Assembly (NCBI GenBank): GCA_026770575.1
Contig: MU657454.1
Span: forward strand, 16,654-61,970
From: Pelagophyceae sp. CCMP2097
Taxonomy: Eukaryota; Sar; Pelagophyceae
Length of the DNA stretch: 45,317 nt
Direction of reading: 5' to 3'
Shown here piece by piece: positions 32,843 to 43,076 of this stretch (position 1 is the stretch's first letter; every line of letters begins with the position of its first letter). The notes below the pieces were generated by a model. That model did no database searches and was not told where the DNA came from. It was given only the letters and a program-made list of their open reading frames with translations. Both the position numbers and the translations under genes were made by a program.

Positions 32843-33678
32843 CTACATGAAAAATTGGAACGTGTGATCGGTTGCAAATTTCTGACAACAATCGAGCATT
32901 TTCTGGAGGTCCTGGCATCGGTTGCCTTTACCACAGCTTCCTATTTGCGCCGGGTCAAGGAGAGAGTTTTTATTCAATATCGAGACGACGCGCCGATTTA
33001 GTACTGACACAAAATTCTTTCCAGCGACTGACAGTAAGGAGATAAGACGGCAATTCGACCAGTCTGCGCGGTTACTCGACTTGAACAATACAGCAACAGC
33101 TGCGATGCCCCAGTCCTTCGGAGGGAGACCTGAGGATGGTGTTGTGTTGAATAGGTGCATGAATAACTTGGCAATTGGGATATCAGCGATTTAGAGGATT
33201 TCAGTGGATATCCAGTCCAAACCAGCCGCCTTTCCATTCTTTTAGATGGTTGATGGATTCCATAATTTCTTCTACATTATTCGGCTTATCTCCTGGACCG
33301 TGATGAAGAGGAAGTTGCTTAATGCGATCGTGAGCCGCATGTTGGCGGTTCCTTTCCTCGATTGAAGGTGTTGCCAGGAGGGGGCTAGTCATCACCGAGT
33401 TTCTCGTATTTATCACGGAGATACTGACAGGCAAAAGGGTTACCCTCTACTACAGTGCCGTCGTCGTTTGCTATACCAAATGAGAGTGCGGCCTTTGATA
33501 CGGTATCGTTAATACGACCAAGGACAACGTTCCAGAGAATTTTCCTCTTGTTCTTGTCCTTAATTATTTCAAGTAATTTCCCATTCTGACAGCCCTTATA
33601 CTTCTCGTGGGCCTTTCTTGGCATGCGCTTCATTAAGGATTTCATTTCTTTGAGCTTGAGGTCCAAGGAAGGGTTCAA
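32843..33678 (-). pseudogene. LINE ORF2 linker and reverse transcriptase N-terminal motifs
   Basis: Segments 33678-33385, 33434-33201 and 33160-32843 are in different frames. They give the usual LINE pattern: a helical linker, an INHLKEWKGGWFGLD block (KA-x-G-x-D type), then PKDWGIAAVAVLFKSSNRAD and CRLISLLSVAGKNF. The last is the canonical RPISL-type RT motif, here with Arg-Leu. The frame ends just after DLQKMLDCCQKF, before motif A. Confidence 0.75.
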
Positions 33679-33756
33679 AATACCAGCGTCCTTTTCTTCT
33701 TTTTGGATGCGCCTTGATGTTATAATTTCTTTGCGGTGAGTGTCGATTTCGCAAGT

Positions 33757-34487
33757 CTACCAAGGACGGTAGTTTTCCGGGCGATGTGTGGGTTTAGATT
33801 TGTTGGATGGGACAATCTGCACAAGGGCATCAAGGATCAGGTCACGAGTTGTTGCCCATAATTGTTCAGAAGACCGACTTTCACCTACTTTACCTGATAT
33901 TAGTGCGTCTTCTGTCAGTTTAGTTATGAGATCATTTAGGGCCGATTCGTGTGCCCTTACCGCCTTTCTGTTGTACGGGCAAGTGGGTGTTCCGTTCCGG
34001 GTAACCTTTTTCCGCGCTGCACGATGACGACGCGCATTAGATAAGGCCATGGAAAATGAAGTTCTAATAAATAGAGGGATATGATCCGAATCGATGTCGA
34101 TAATATGGTGGTCAATATATCCAGCTTCGACAACACTGTCGAGGTTATGCGTCCAAATATAGTCCACAATGGATTGGCCACGGGGTGCGCTGCATGTAAA
34201 TTTAACCGGGCATAATCGGCCGTGGATGCAGAGTGCCTCTGGTAGTGGATAGCGAACGCGCGAAGGAGCTCGATATCCGATACTCACTCTATAGACCAAT
34301 ATGACGCGGGCACCCGCCCATCCTGCGTTCCAAAAATGGATAGGAACCCTGCAATTGTACGGTCCAGAATCCGATTCCCGTCGTCGGTAAAGTTACTCCG
34401 GCGCACGCCCTGACCCCCCCTCCGTGCTCGGCGCCTGACAGTTGAAGGACGCAGAGCCGCATCATTCTCCCGTTCAAAAAATTCCAC
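33757..34487 (-). pseudogene. LINE APE-type endonuclease, C-terminal part
   Basis: 34487-34284 contains GNRILDRTIAGFLSIF, matching the segment that follows GDFN in APE endonucleases. 34299-33757 contains SIVDYIWTHNLDS and DIDSDHIPLFI, the conserved Ser-Asp-His end of the endonuclease. The first half of the domain is missing, so the element is 5'-truncated, which is usual for LINE insertions. A frameshift separates the two pieces. Confidence 0.75.
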
Positions 34488-34510
34488 CAGCCCCGAAGCC
34501 CGGCGGCCAC

Positions 34511-34604
34511 TATTTACGTGGGCATTGCAATGGGATTTGCATGTATCCTTCTAAGTTCGCTCAAAGTCGGGTCCTCCGTGTGCCTCCGGCGCGCTCTTGT
34601 AATA
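34511..34604 (+). repeat. tRNA-like SINE, terminal fragment, copy D
   Basis: About 94 bp match the tail of copy B, from TATTTACGTGGGCATTGCAA to GCGCTCTTGTAATA. It includes the extra GTTCGCTCAAAGTCGGG segment otherwise seen only in copy A, so copies A and D form one subfamily. It has no Pol III module. Confidence 0.7.
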
Positions 34605-35195
34605 ACAAGTGCGGCCAGTTTTTCGAGGGGCGAAGGGCTTTTTAAGAAACGCTGGCGACGTCGCGGCGCATGACGATGTGGCGCGGCCAGTGAAGCGAGG
34701 GGCGAAGGGCGTGTAAAGAAACGTTAACGATTTTTGCATGTAGCTTGGCGACGTAGTGGCGGCGCATGACGCACGGCCATGAATGTCGCTGAGCACTTTT
34801 TTTATAATAAAAAAATATCGTAAGTCGGGACAAAAAAACACCTTCCAGGCTAATACTAATACAAACAATAAATAACAAGGCAGGAAGACCGGAGGGTCCG
34901 CCATCCAGTCCAGAAGGACCTTGCCCGAACCCGAGTCTCTCCACGTCAGCGACTGCCTCATGTTATGTTTGTTTCTAATTATACTGCCTACGAGGCTCGA
35001 ACCTGCTTCTCGTCAATTCGACTCACCTATTTTCATTGACCGACGACAACTTGGACGTGCGGTTGATTTTCAGAGATGCTGCTTACCCCACATTAGACCG
35101 ACGCTCCCTCCGCGGTGCGGATGATGGGTGCCGAGTTGGATGTTGATGATATTGGTTGAAATGTTTGGTATATAAACACATACGAAGACCAACCT
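34605..35195. other. Intergenic with a short two-copy repeat and a tRNA-like remnant
   Basis: Two diverged copies of GCGGCCAGT...GAGGGGCGAAGGGC...AAGAAACG lie at about 34611 and 34683. At about 34995 GAGGCTCGAACCTGC is a B-box-like sequence on the reverse strand, but no tRNA cloverleaf forms around it. No gene is seen. Confidence 0.45.
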
Positions 35196-35410
35196 TTGAC
35201 CCTCACAGGCGGGGCAGTACGGGCCCTAATCTCTCATGGGCGCACCCTAATCTCCCACGGGCGCCGGGGAGAGACCCCCCGGGACCCCCCCCGTCGCTTC
35301 GCTCCCGAGGAGGACGGTACAGACCCTAATCACGCACGGGCGCCGGGGGGAGAACCCCCGGACCCCCACGTCGCTTCGCTCCCGAGGAGAGCGGTACAGT
35401 TTCTTATCGC
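35196..35410. repeat. Short tandem repeat with CGTCGCTTCGCTCCCGAGGA motif
   Basis: The order ACGGGCGCCGGGG, GAGAnCCCCC, GTCGCTTCGCTCCCGAGGA, GCGGTACAG recurs with a period of roughly 85 bp, two full copies and part of a third. Peptides in every frame merely repeat, so no gene is called. Confidence 0.6.
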
Positions 35411-37540
35411 TTAAAAAATGGAGCCCGTAAGCTGGCCGATACATCTTGGAAACATATAGGGACTGACTGACCGCCCTAATTTGCCCTGCAAGGTTTCGTT
35501 TGGTTTTCAGCGGAGGTGGGGCTTTGATTTTCTCGAATTGAGAAAAAAAGAAGGGTCGCGTGTTTGGCCATTAGCTCTGTCCTGGGCCGGTTCTGAAGAG
35601 CCTGGGCGGTTTTGGGGTATGAAACTACCCTCACCTCGACATATAGGCCGTCGCCTGGCAGTGCGCGTGCGCCTGGCAGTGCGCCTGGCGGTGTCGGTCC
35701 AAAATGCCTCTTCACGTAAACACACACAACACACAAGCCTTGTGGTGGCGGAATCATTTCCGGAGCCCCGGTGCATCGACTTAGCGCGGGTCGGAGCGCG
35801 CGCACCCGCCGGAATATGCCCGACCGTGCAGACCGACGCGCCAGGTCCGCGCTATGGTATGCGCAACACGCCGATACCCCAGGTCGTGCTGCCGGGGACG
35901 GGATGATTTTCGGGGATACGATGCGCGGACGTAGCCTGGGTCGGAGCACGCGCCCCGGCAGGTATGCTCCCAACCTAGCCGAGCGTCGAGTCCGACCTAG
36001 GCTACTGTACGCAGCCCCGACGATAGGCTTCCGTGCGACTTGGTGCGGCAGCCGCACCAAATACTTCCCGCTCAGCTCCGCCCAGAACCAAAGTAGTCTT
36101 TGCAGGAGTACGCTCTAATTTTCACTCAACTTGGTGCGCCTTGCGCTTTTTGGCTCCAAGCAGGTCGATCCGGCCTCTTCTGGGGGGGGGCGCTTGGCTG
36201 TGACATAGCGGCTCGATGCCACCCGACCGCGCCTCGGCATTCAATGAGGAAGGCCGCGGTGCCAATCTGACACTAGGGCCATTCTCGTGACGACTACTCC
36301 GGTTGAAAAATGATGCTTTGCGCGCGATCTGGTTGCTGCCCGGGGCCTATTTCACGGCGCGGGCCCCGCGACGGCCGCACTGACGACATACCAAAGCAGC
36401 CGCACCTCTTCGTCGGAAGACTCGCGCCGAACCACCGCCGCTGGTCAAGATATTTTGGCCGACTTGCCTTTTTGGCGAAGCTTAGCGGGTTGCCAGTGGT
36501 GGCTGGTTCAACCAGCCGCCGGGCGAGCCTAAAGTTTGGGCAGCTCGTAGAGACCATCGTCCCGGGCCCCGATCCGAAGAATCAGCCTCGTAGTCGGCGT
36601 GTACGTCTAAGAGGGAAATTAATCGATTCCAGCTGGATTTGATCGAAAATCGATTTAGAATCGATTCAGCATCGATTCGAATCCGCCTTGTCCGAATTGC
36701 GACTCGGACCCGGCCGTGACGCGAATGCTTCGCGCGTTCCGGCGGTTGCCAGTGGACTCCGACTCGAAACGGCCACCGCGACGGCCGCTGAGGCCTCGCG
36801 CGCGCGGTGCGCTGCGCGTGCTACGCGCGCAGCGCGCTCGGAGAGGGAAATGGGTTGTGGTCCTCTTAATACACACTTTATATTCCCAAGGAAAACTAAT
36901 CTTGCAAGCTGCGACATCTCACAGTGCACCAAAGTTACCTGAGGTTGATCATAGATGCAGTAAAGTAATTTCGAGAAACGCCCGCTGAGACGCGGGTTCG
37001 AATCTGGATGAAAGACACACACTAGTGACACGAATAACATTATTGGGTCGGACGCGACTCAATTATGTTTTCTAGTGTGAGTTCGGGTTCGAGTCTACCT
37101 TTTTGCCAGAATTTGCAATTCCTTTAATTTTTAGGGGTTATGGTCGTCATTTGAATCGATTCTGAATTGATTCTAAATCGATTCCGGGTCAGTTCCTTGT
37201 CGTCTGACATTTGATAACAGGGTCAATTCAGAATAGACCTTCTTCTTCTGTAGACCGAGAATACATTAAGAATCAATTTAAATTCTCCTCAGACGTAGTA
37301 CTAGTAGTTTGCCCGGCGCTAAAAAAATAGCGGAAGCGTACCAAATTGGAGAGCGTGCCAAATTAGGGCGTTAAGTCCCTAGTTAGATATCGCGCCAGGC
37401 TCCCTTTGCGTCGCGTACGTGGCACGCGTCGGCACGCGGGCGTTGCTTACGAGGAGCGGGCGGTCTGAATGTCACGAGCGGCTCCCCTTGCCCACGGGCG
37501 CGCCTCGGCGTTGGAAAATGCCGCGCCGATGCTTCAGGCC
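35411..37540. other. Gene-poor mixed-composition DNA
   Basis: No frame shows family resemblance. A reverse-strand frame of 194 codons (36060-35476) contains two diverged copies of an SARxGxxxxxxRxLRP segment, reflecting a DNA duplication of about 150 bp. An inverted repeat (listed separately) lies at 36649-37183. TTCGAATC-type B-box-like words occur near 36993 but no tRNA folds. Confidence 0.45.
36649..37183. repeat. Inverted repeat of about 35 bp, 535 bp apart end to end
   Basis: Left arm 36649-36682 and right arm 37149-37183 are inverted copies built on AATCGATTTAGAATCGATTC, with two or three mismatches. The interior is GC-rich at its left half. It may be a decayed non-autonomous element; no clear target duplication was found. 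Confidence 0.5.
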
Positions 37541-39921
37541 TCAAAGGACGAGGGTGCCGGCAACGTAGACCAGCGTGAGCCCTGCGAAGGCGGCGGCGTA
37601 GGGCTTGGTGAGGCCGAGGAAGTAGAGGAGCGCGGAGCACTCGCCGAGCGTGTCGACGGTGTAGGGCGCGCGCCAGAGGCCGCCGTGCACCGCCTCGCTG
37701 GAGAAGAGCTTCAGGGCGTTGTCGACGCCAAACTTCTTGGCGTTGGCGGGGCTCTTGGGCCCCGCGGCGTTGAGGACGTCGTGGACGAGGACGGCGCACA
37801 TGACGGCGTTGGTCGTCTCCTGTTTAAAAACTTCAAAGCCAAAGTGCGGCATGCCGCCGTAGGCCCAGGCAAACGTCTTGTTGTGGATAACGCTCAGCGT
37901 CGCCGTCGACGGGGCGACCATGGACGACGCCGTATGCCCGCCCGCGTACGCGGCCACGGCGCGCCAATGCTGCATGCGCTTCGCCAGGGCGTAGTTCGGG
38001 CCCTGCGCGACGCTCAGGCCGTCGCACATGTACGCCTCGCCGCCGCCGGCCGTGGGGATCTTGCGAATATTCCAGTTGGGCCGCAGCTTGGCGCCCATGG
38101 TCGCGAACCGCACGAAGCCCTCGGCGGCGCTCGCCAGTGTGCCGCGCGACGCGTGTGCGTTCCGCGCGGCCTTGTGCGCCGCCTCGGGCACGAGGTGCGC
38201 GTCCGTCGGCGTACAGAGGAAGGCACAGGCCGCGGGGGTGTCGAACTTGAGCTTCTTCGACGCGGCGAGGACGCGCTCGATGATCACGTCGGCGCAGAGG
38301 GCGAGCTTGACGTGGAGCTCGCCGTCGAGGTACGTGTAATTCCCGACGCAGACCTTAGCGTTCTTCGGCAGCGTCGGCATCCAGACGGCCTCGAGCCACT
38401 CTGCGATTTCGCGCGGCTCGCACATGAGGTCGCAGCCCGCGCGCTCCGAGAGCGGCCCCGCCTCGCCGCGCGCCGCGGGGAAGGTGAGCGAGCCGCTGGA
38501 CCGCTCGGCGAGGCCGATGAGCCGGTCCCACAGGCCTGACGCCGGCCGCTTGGTGCCCTTGCCCCAGGCTCCTGGGATGTCGATGGCGACGACGTGCGCC
38601 CCGAGCTCGAGGAGCTTGGAGCAGGGCCCCATGGCCGACCCGGCGCCGATGAGGACAAAGTGCGCGTCGGAGAGCGAGCCGCCGCTGGCAAAGAAGCGCG
38701 CCGTCCAGTTCACGGCGTCGGCGGCGTCTCGCTCCACCACGCCGGCGGCGACCCACTTGTCGCAGAGCTGCGCGAGGCCGGAGCCGGAGATGGTGGCCGC
38801 CGGCGCCTTTGGCGTCGCCGGGTGCCAGCCGCCATCGTAGGGCACCTCGTACTCCACCGCCGCCTGCTTGAGCGCGCCCTTGACGACGGCCGACTCCAAG
38901 GTGCGGCCGGAGACCGTCGATTTGGAACCCGCGCGGACGGCGTCGCCGAACTTCGTCGTCGCACCGTCGGCGTCGACGAACTCAAAGTGCGCGCGGAGCC
39001 AGGCGAGGCCCGCCTCGGCCGACGCCACGGCGTTCTCGGCCGAGAACGCGCCGAGCGAGACGAGCTGCTTGTAATGATGCGCGTAGGCGAACCGGTACTT
39101 CTTCTCGCGCAGGCACTTGGCCGCGGCGTCGTCGCCGCCGTCGGAGCACGCCGCCAGCGCCGCCGAGATGCACGCCTTGTTGGCGACCGTCGTGGACCGC
39201 AGGCCCGCGGCGTCGCAGGGGAACGCCGTGCCGCGGACGGGCTTGGGCGGCGGCGCGAATTTCTTCTTCAGGGCGGATTTGCGGTTGCCGACCATGTTCA
39301 TGTACATAAAGGGCGAGCCGGGGACGTAGAGGCAGAGGATGGCGGAGATGACCGTGCCGACGAGGCCAATCTCCTTGAAGCAGACCAGCCCCGCCTTGGC
39401 CGTCAGCACCTCGCCGGTGATGCCCGTCGGGTAGAGGAGGTAAAACGCCGAGTAGCGGAGCCAGAAGACTGGGTAGGGCATGGTGCCCAGCAACGCGCAA
39501 AGGTAAAACGAGTAACGGATCGTCTCCACCGCGGCCCACGAGAGCACCATGAGGCCGACGCACACCTGCCGGGAAACGCCGCAGGGCTCCTCGGCGCGCG
39601 CGTCGAAGAAGGGCACGCAGACGATCCAGAGGCGCGACGTGACCTGCATCGCCGTGACGAAGAACGGCGACCGGACGAGGCCCGCAGCCGCGTGGAGAAT
39701 CTCCAGCGACATGGCCCACTGCACCGCGAAGACGATGGCGCCTAAGGTGCGGGATCCGCACGCCGAGGGCCGCGCGCAAGGGGCGCACCCGAGGCGGCCC
39801 AGACGTTGCCGAGGTCGCCCGTGGAGGCCACGGCCTCGACGCCGCGCAATAGGGCGACGCCCCAGGCGACGAGGCACGCCGAGTTGTAGAGGACCAGGTA
39901 CGCGTGCACCGCCTTGCCCAT
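37541..39921 (-). CDS. Very-long-chain 3-hydroxyacyl-CoA dehydratase fused to a Rossmann-like domain
   Basis: Exons 39921-39789 and 39741-37541 (47-nt intron, GTGCGCC to CACCTTAG, phase 1) give 777 residues. Residues 1-200 are a HACD/PHS1/PAS2 protein: YLVLYNSACLVAWGV, QWAMSLEILHAAAGLV, TSRLWIV, VETIRYSFYL and LRYSAFYLLYPTGITGE. Catalytic Tyr148 and Glu155 are spaced as in the family. This enzyme dehydrates 3-hydroxyacyl-CoA in ER fatty-acid elongation. The domain ends in a normal KSALKKK tail. About 570 extra residues follow, with a nucleotide-binding-like FVLIGAGSAMGPCSK at 406-420 and a hydrophobic C-terminus. I have a faint memory of GAGSAMG proteins in algae but know no function. A reductase partner in elongation is conceivable. 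There are no internal stops. Confidence 0.85.
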
Positions 39922-40264
39922 GGTGCCGAGGTGCGTGTTGCTGCCCGACTCGCTGACCTGGGGTCGTTTCCCTTTTTCGACACACACACGTTCGAAACAT
40001 GTTAACACGCGAGATCTCCGACGGCAAGGGTAGGCTTACGCGACGCGTGTCGTGGACGAGCAGGGCGTGGACGAGCAGTGACAAAGAGAGCTCCGACGGT
40101 AAGGTCGGGGTAATCGGGGCGGGTCGCGAGGCGCCACGACGGGGGGCCTCCGCGCTGCTCGCAGCTCCCCATCTGGGCTCCCAAGCGGCGACTGCGCGTC
40201 CTAACTCCGAAGCGAGCGATTCACAGAGGGTGCGCAGCCGGAGGCGCGGCTCCTTCGAGGGATT
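39922..40264. other. Intergenic between the two reverse-strand genes, with dispersed motif
   Basis: This holds the 3' flank of the NOP9-like gene and the 5' flank of the dehydratase gene. A copy of the dispersed motif (TTACGCGACGCGTGTCGTGG, 40036-40078) lies in it. No promoter element can be assigned with confidence. Confidence 0.5.
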
Positions 40265-42390
40265 CTAATTAGGAGGCAGCTTCTTCTTCAGCTTCTTCTT
40301 CTTCTGCTCCTCCTCCGGCGGTGCTTCCCGCTCCTCGGCGGGCGCGGCGGGCGCGGCGCTCTGGTCCTTTGCCTCGTCGTCTTTGCCATCGATGCGCGGG
40401 CGCTTGGAGGCCTTTGCGGCGGCGGCGGCCGGGGCGCGCGCGGGGCCCTTGGGCGCGGCCGCGGCGACGTCCGCGCGCCACTTGTTCGGGTTGCTGGCGA
40501 AGAGCCGGAGCTTTGTGCGCGCGACGAACGCGCCCGCCTTCTTCTCGAGCATCGGAAGCTGCGGCGCCAGCTCCGCGGCCATCTCGCCCTTGAGGCGCGC
40601 GTCCGCCGCGTCGAAGAGCGCAAACGTCGCCGGCAGGCAGGCCTCTAACGGCTGCGATGCGAGGCAGCCGCGGAGCGCCGCGGGCGCGTGCCGCGCGAGC
40701 GCCACCAGCAGCGCGCGGCACCAGGGCACCGTCGTGTCCTGGACGACGGCGAGGAGCGTCGGCGCGTCGGCGGAAACAACGTCGGCCACGAAGCGCGCGC
40801 GGCACTCGGCGCGGAAGCCGATTGCGGCGGCGACGGCCCGCACGCCGTGCTCCTTCGTCCGCGGCGCGCCGCGGCCGACGACCGCCGCCGGGTCGAGGAG
40901 CGCGAGGCGCCGCAGCAGGGTCGTCTCCGCGCCGTCGGCGCGCAGCGCGGCAAACCCGTCGACGACGACGTCCTGGCAGACGTCAAACTTCTCCGCCGCC
41001 ACGCAAAGCGCCGAGAGCACGCCGAGGCGGTCCGGCCGCGCGAGGCGCCGGAGGACGGCCTCGGCGGCGAGGTCGCGCACGACGGCCGCCGCCGCGGGCT
41101 TGGTGCGCAGCGTGCGCAGGATCGTCTGGACGACGTAGTTTGTCGTACCCCCCTCGACGTACGCCCCGAGCGACCGCGTCGCCGCCGCGTCGCAGATGAG
41201 TGCCTCGACGACGTAGGCGTGCGTCTCGTCGGCGCAGTGGCGGAGGACGGCCTCGATGACGACGGAGCCGCAGCGGTCCGAGCTCAGGCCGAAGACGATG
41301 TCCCGCGACCGCGCCGGCTCGTCGGCCACGCAGCCGCCGCCCGAGACGTCGAGCTCCAGCAGCCGCGCCACCAGCGCGCTCCCCGCCGTCGGGCCCGCCG
41401 CGGAAAGCGTCGCGCACTCGGGCCCGCCGGCGGCGCCGAGCGCGCCGCCGCGCGCCGCCGTCTCGACGACGGCAAGCACCCTCACGATAAGCGCGAGGCA
41501 CGGCGCACCCGAGGCGTCGACGCAGGCCGCGTGCAGCTGCGCCGCGTCCATGGCCGCCAGGGCCTCGACGAGCTGCCGCAGCGCGTCGCCGAGGATTCCT
41601 CCGGCGTCGGGCCCCTCTGCCGCGAGGTCGGCGGCGAGTTGGGCGTCGGGCTTGTGGGCGGCGTCGTCGACGGAGTGCGCGTGCCGCTCGTTGCGCCGCC
41701 CGCGCCGCTCGGCGAGGACGGGCAGCCGCGCGAGGCCGCAGACCACGGCGCGGAGCACGTGCGACGCGCAGCCGTCGACGAGCACCGCGCCCAACGACGG
41801 CGACAGCGCGCGGCAAAAGAGCACGGCCACGCGGCCGCCGCCGCGCGCCGCCGCTAGCGCCGCCCACGCCGCGTCCTCGGCGTCGTCGCGCTCCTCGGCG
41901 CCCGCGGCGTCGTCGTCGTTGTCGCTGTCGTCGGCGTCGTCGGCGTCGTCCCGCTTGGCCACCAGCAGCGCGAGCAGTGTCTGCACCACGTGCGACGAGT
42001 GGCGGTGCTGCGCCAGGAAGCGGCAGTACGGCGCGCACCACCTCGCCAGCCGCTCGACCCAGGCGCGTGAGCACCGGCGCGCCACCTAGCCCGCGCGTCC
42101 GCGTCCGGCGCGCGCCGCGGGGCCCGAGGACGCGGCTGGCGCGCGGCCTCGAGGAGCTCGCCGCCGGCGCGGTCGGCGGCGACGGACGCCGCCTCCCAGC
42201 GGAGCTCGCGCGCGACGTTGTGCGCCTGGGCCCGCGCCTCGTCCGCGTCCGCCTCCCAGCTCGCGCACACCGCCTGCAGGTAGGAGATCGAGGCCGCCTT
42301 GGCCTTGCGCGGCTTCAGGAGCCCGCCCGCCTCGTCGTCGCCGCCCACGGCTCCTCCCACGGCCCACGGCTCCTCCCACGTCTCATCCAT
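40265..42390 (-). CDS. NOP9-like nucleolar Pumilio-repeat protein
   Basis: The N-terminal frame from ATG 42390 reads ISYLQAVCASWEADADEARA and GGELLEA, matching the start of NOP9. Near 42100 the homology moves to another frame (open from 42085) that runs to TAG 40265. Repeats of Pumilio type include HRHSSHVVQTLLALL, DRCGSVVIEAVLRHC and TTNYVVQTILRTL. The C-terminus is Ala/Lys-rich with KKKKLKKKLPPN, a likely nuclear/nucleolar signal. NOP9 binds pre-rRNA and is needed for 18S maturation in yeast. Total length near 700 fits. The frame change needs a 1-nt indel or a non-canonical intron; I found no GT-AG pair in correct phase. A sequencing error in this very GC-rich spot is plausible. Confidence 0.7.
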
Positions 42391-42472
42391 CGCCAGAGCT
42401 TCTTTGGCGATATTTACTTTAATCGATCAAACAGTCGGCGCGGAGGGCACCGAAGCGCAGGGAGCAGAGAAA

Positions 42473-42694
42473 CCACAATGGATCACCGCAGTCACTGGCG
42501 GCCCAGTGGACTGAAATGTGATGGTTAGACGTTATACTGGGAGAAACGGAGCGAGTGCCGGGCAGGAGCGCGCCGAGTACCGGGCAGCCGGGAACGGCAG
42601 ATGCCCGGCGCGGGGAGCGCGGAGAGCTCCTGGCGCATGTCCGGAATGAGCGGGAACGCGGTATCGCCGAACGGTTTAGCGATGGCTCTCTGTG
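42473..42694. repeat. 222-bp direct repeat, copy 1
   Basis: It begins CCACAATGGATCACCGCAGT and ends GCGATGGCTCTCTGTG. It matches 43771-43992 with a single difference noticed (C or T in ATCGCnGAACGG). The unit itself contains shorter GAGTGCCGGGCAGGAGC and GAGTACCGGGCAGCCGG echoes. Confidence 0.85.
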
Positions 42695-42890
42695 CCCCCC
42701 CGCGTCTCCACGCCCCGTATAGGCACGATAACTCGGCGCGCGGCGTCCTTTGCCCTTGGAAACCGTTCGATCTCTGGAGCGCCTTGTCTTCTTCTCTGCA
42801 CGCCGTGCTCGTTCTCTGCTCGTCCACGTCCTGCTCGTCCACGAAACGCGTCGATACGTGAATATCCTTCCCCCGCAGCGAGGCGGCCAA
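42695..42890. other. Dispersed motif copy and unique GC-rich DNA
   Basis: A copy of the dispersed motif lies on the reverse strand at about 42823-42870 (CTCGTCCACGTCCTGCTCGT). It adjoins ACGTGAATATCCTTCCCCC, which is also found next to the copy at 17690. No gene is seen. Confidence 0.5.
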
Positions 42891-43075
42891 CGGCAGGGCG
42901 TTGCCGTAGGCGCGAGCTGGTAAAAGATGATGTCCGACGGCAGGGCGATGCCGTCGGCGCGACTGGTATAAGATGATGTCCGACGGCAGGGCGATGCCGT
43001 CGGTGCGAGCTGGTAAAAGATGTTGTCCGACGGCAGGGCGATGCCGTGGTGCGAGCTGGTAAAAGATGATGCAGC
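42891..43075. repeat. 47-bp minisatellite, about four copies
   Basis: CGGCAGGGCGATGCCGT recurs at 42938, 42984 and 43031, with a variant at 42891, separated by GAGCTGGTAAAAGATGATGTCCGA-type sequence. The unit contains the near-palindrome GACGGCAGGGCGATGCCGTC. Confidence 0.8.
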
Positions 43076-43076
43076 T

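Larger units (their letters stand above)
31120..34490 (-). mobile_element. Non-LTR retrotransposon (LINE), 5'-truncated and internally deleted
   Basis: On the reverse strand the order is APE-type endonuclease (34487-33757), linker (33678-33385), reverse transcriptase fingers (33434-32843), RT thumb with an inserted PHD finger (32832-31463), and a C-terminal zinc-knuckle region (about 31430-31188). The 3' end carries a short TTACA repeat tail (31123-31141 on the plus strand as TGTAA units). This order and tail are those of APE-type LINEs (Jockey/I/CR1 group). Stops and frameshifts show it is dead. It is flanked by SINE copies on both sides. Confidence 0.8.

Noticed and set aside
40688..41857. 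A 389-codon forward frame over the NOP9-like gene, and similar frames over the dehydratase gene (38594-39745)
   Set aside because: Both are Arg-rich shadows of genes with clear homology on the reverse strand.
42891..43075. CRISPR array
   Set aside because: The 47-bp units are contiguous with no unique spacers, and the setting is eukaryotic.
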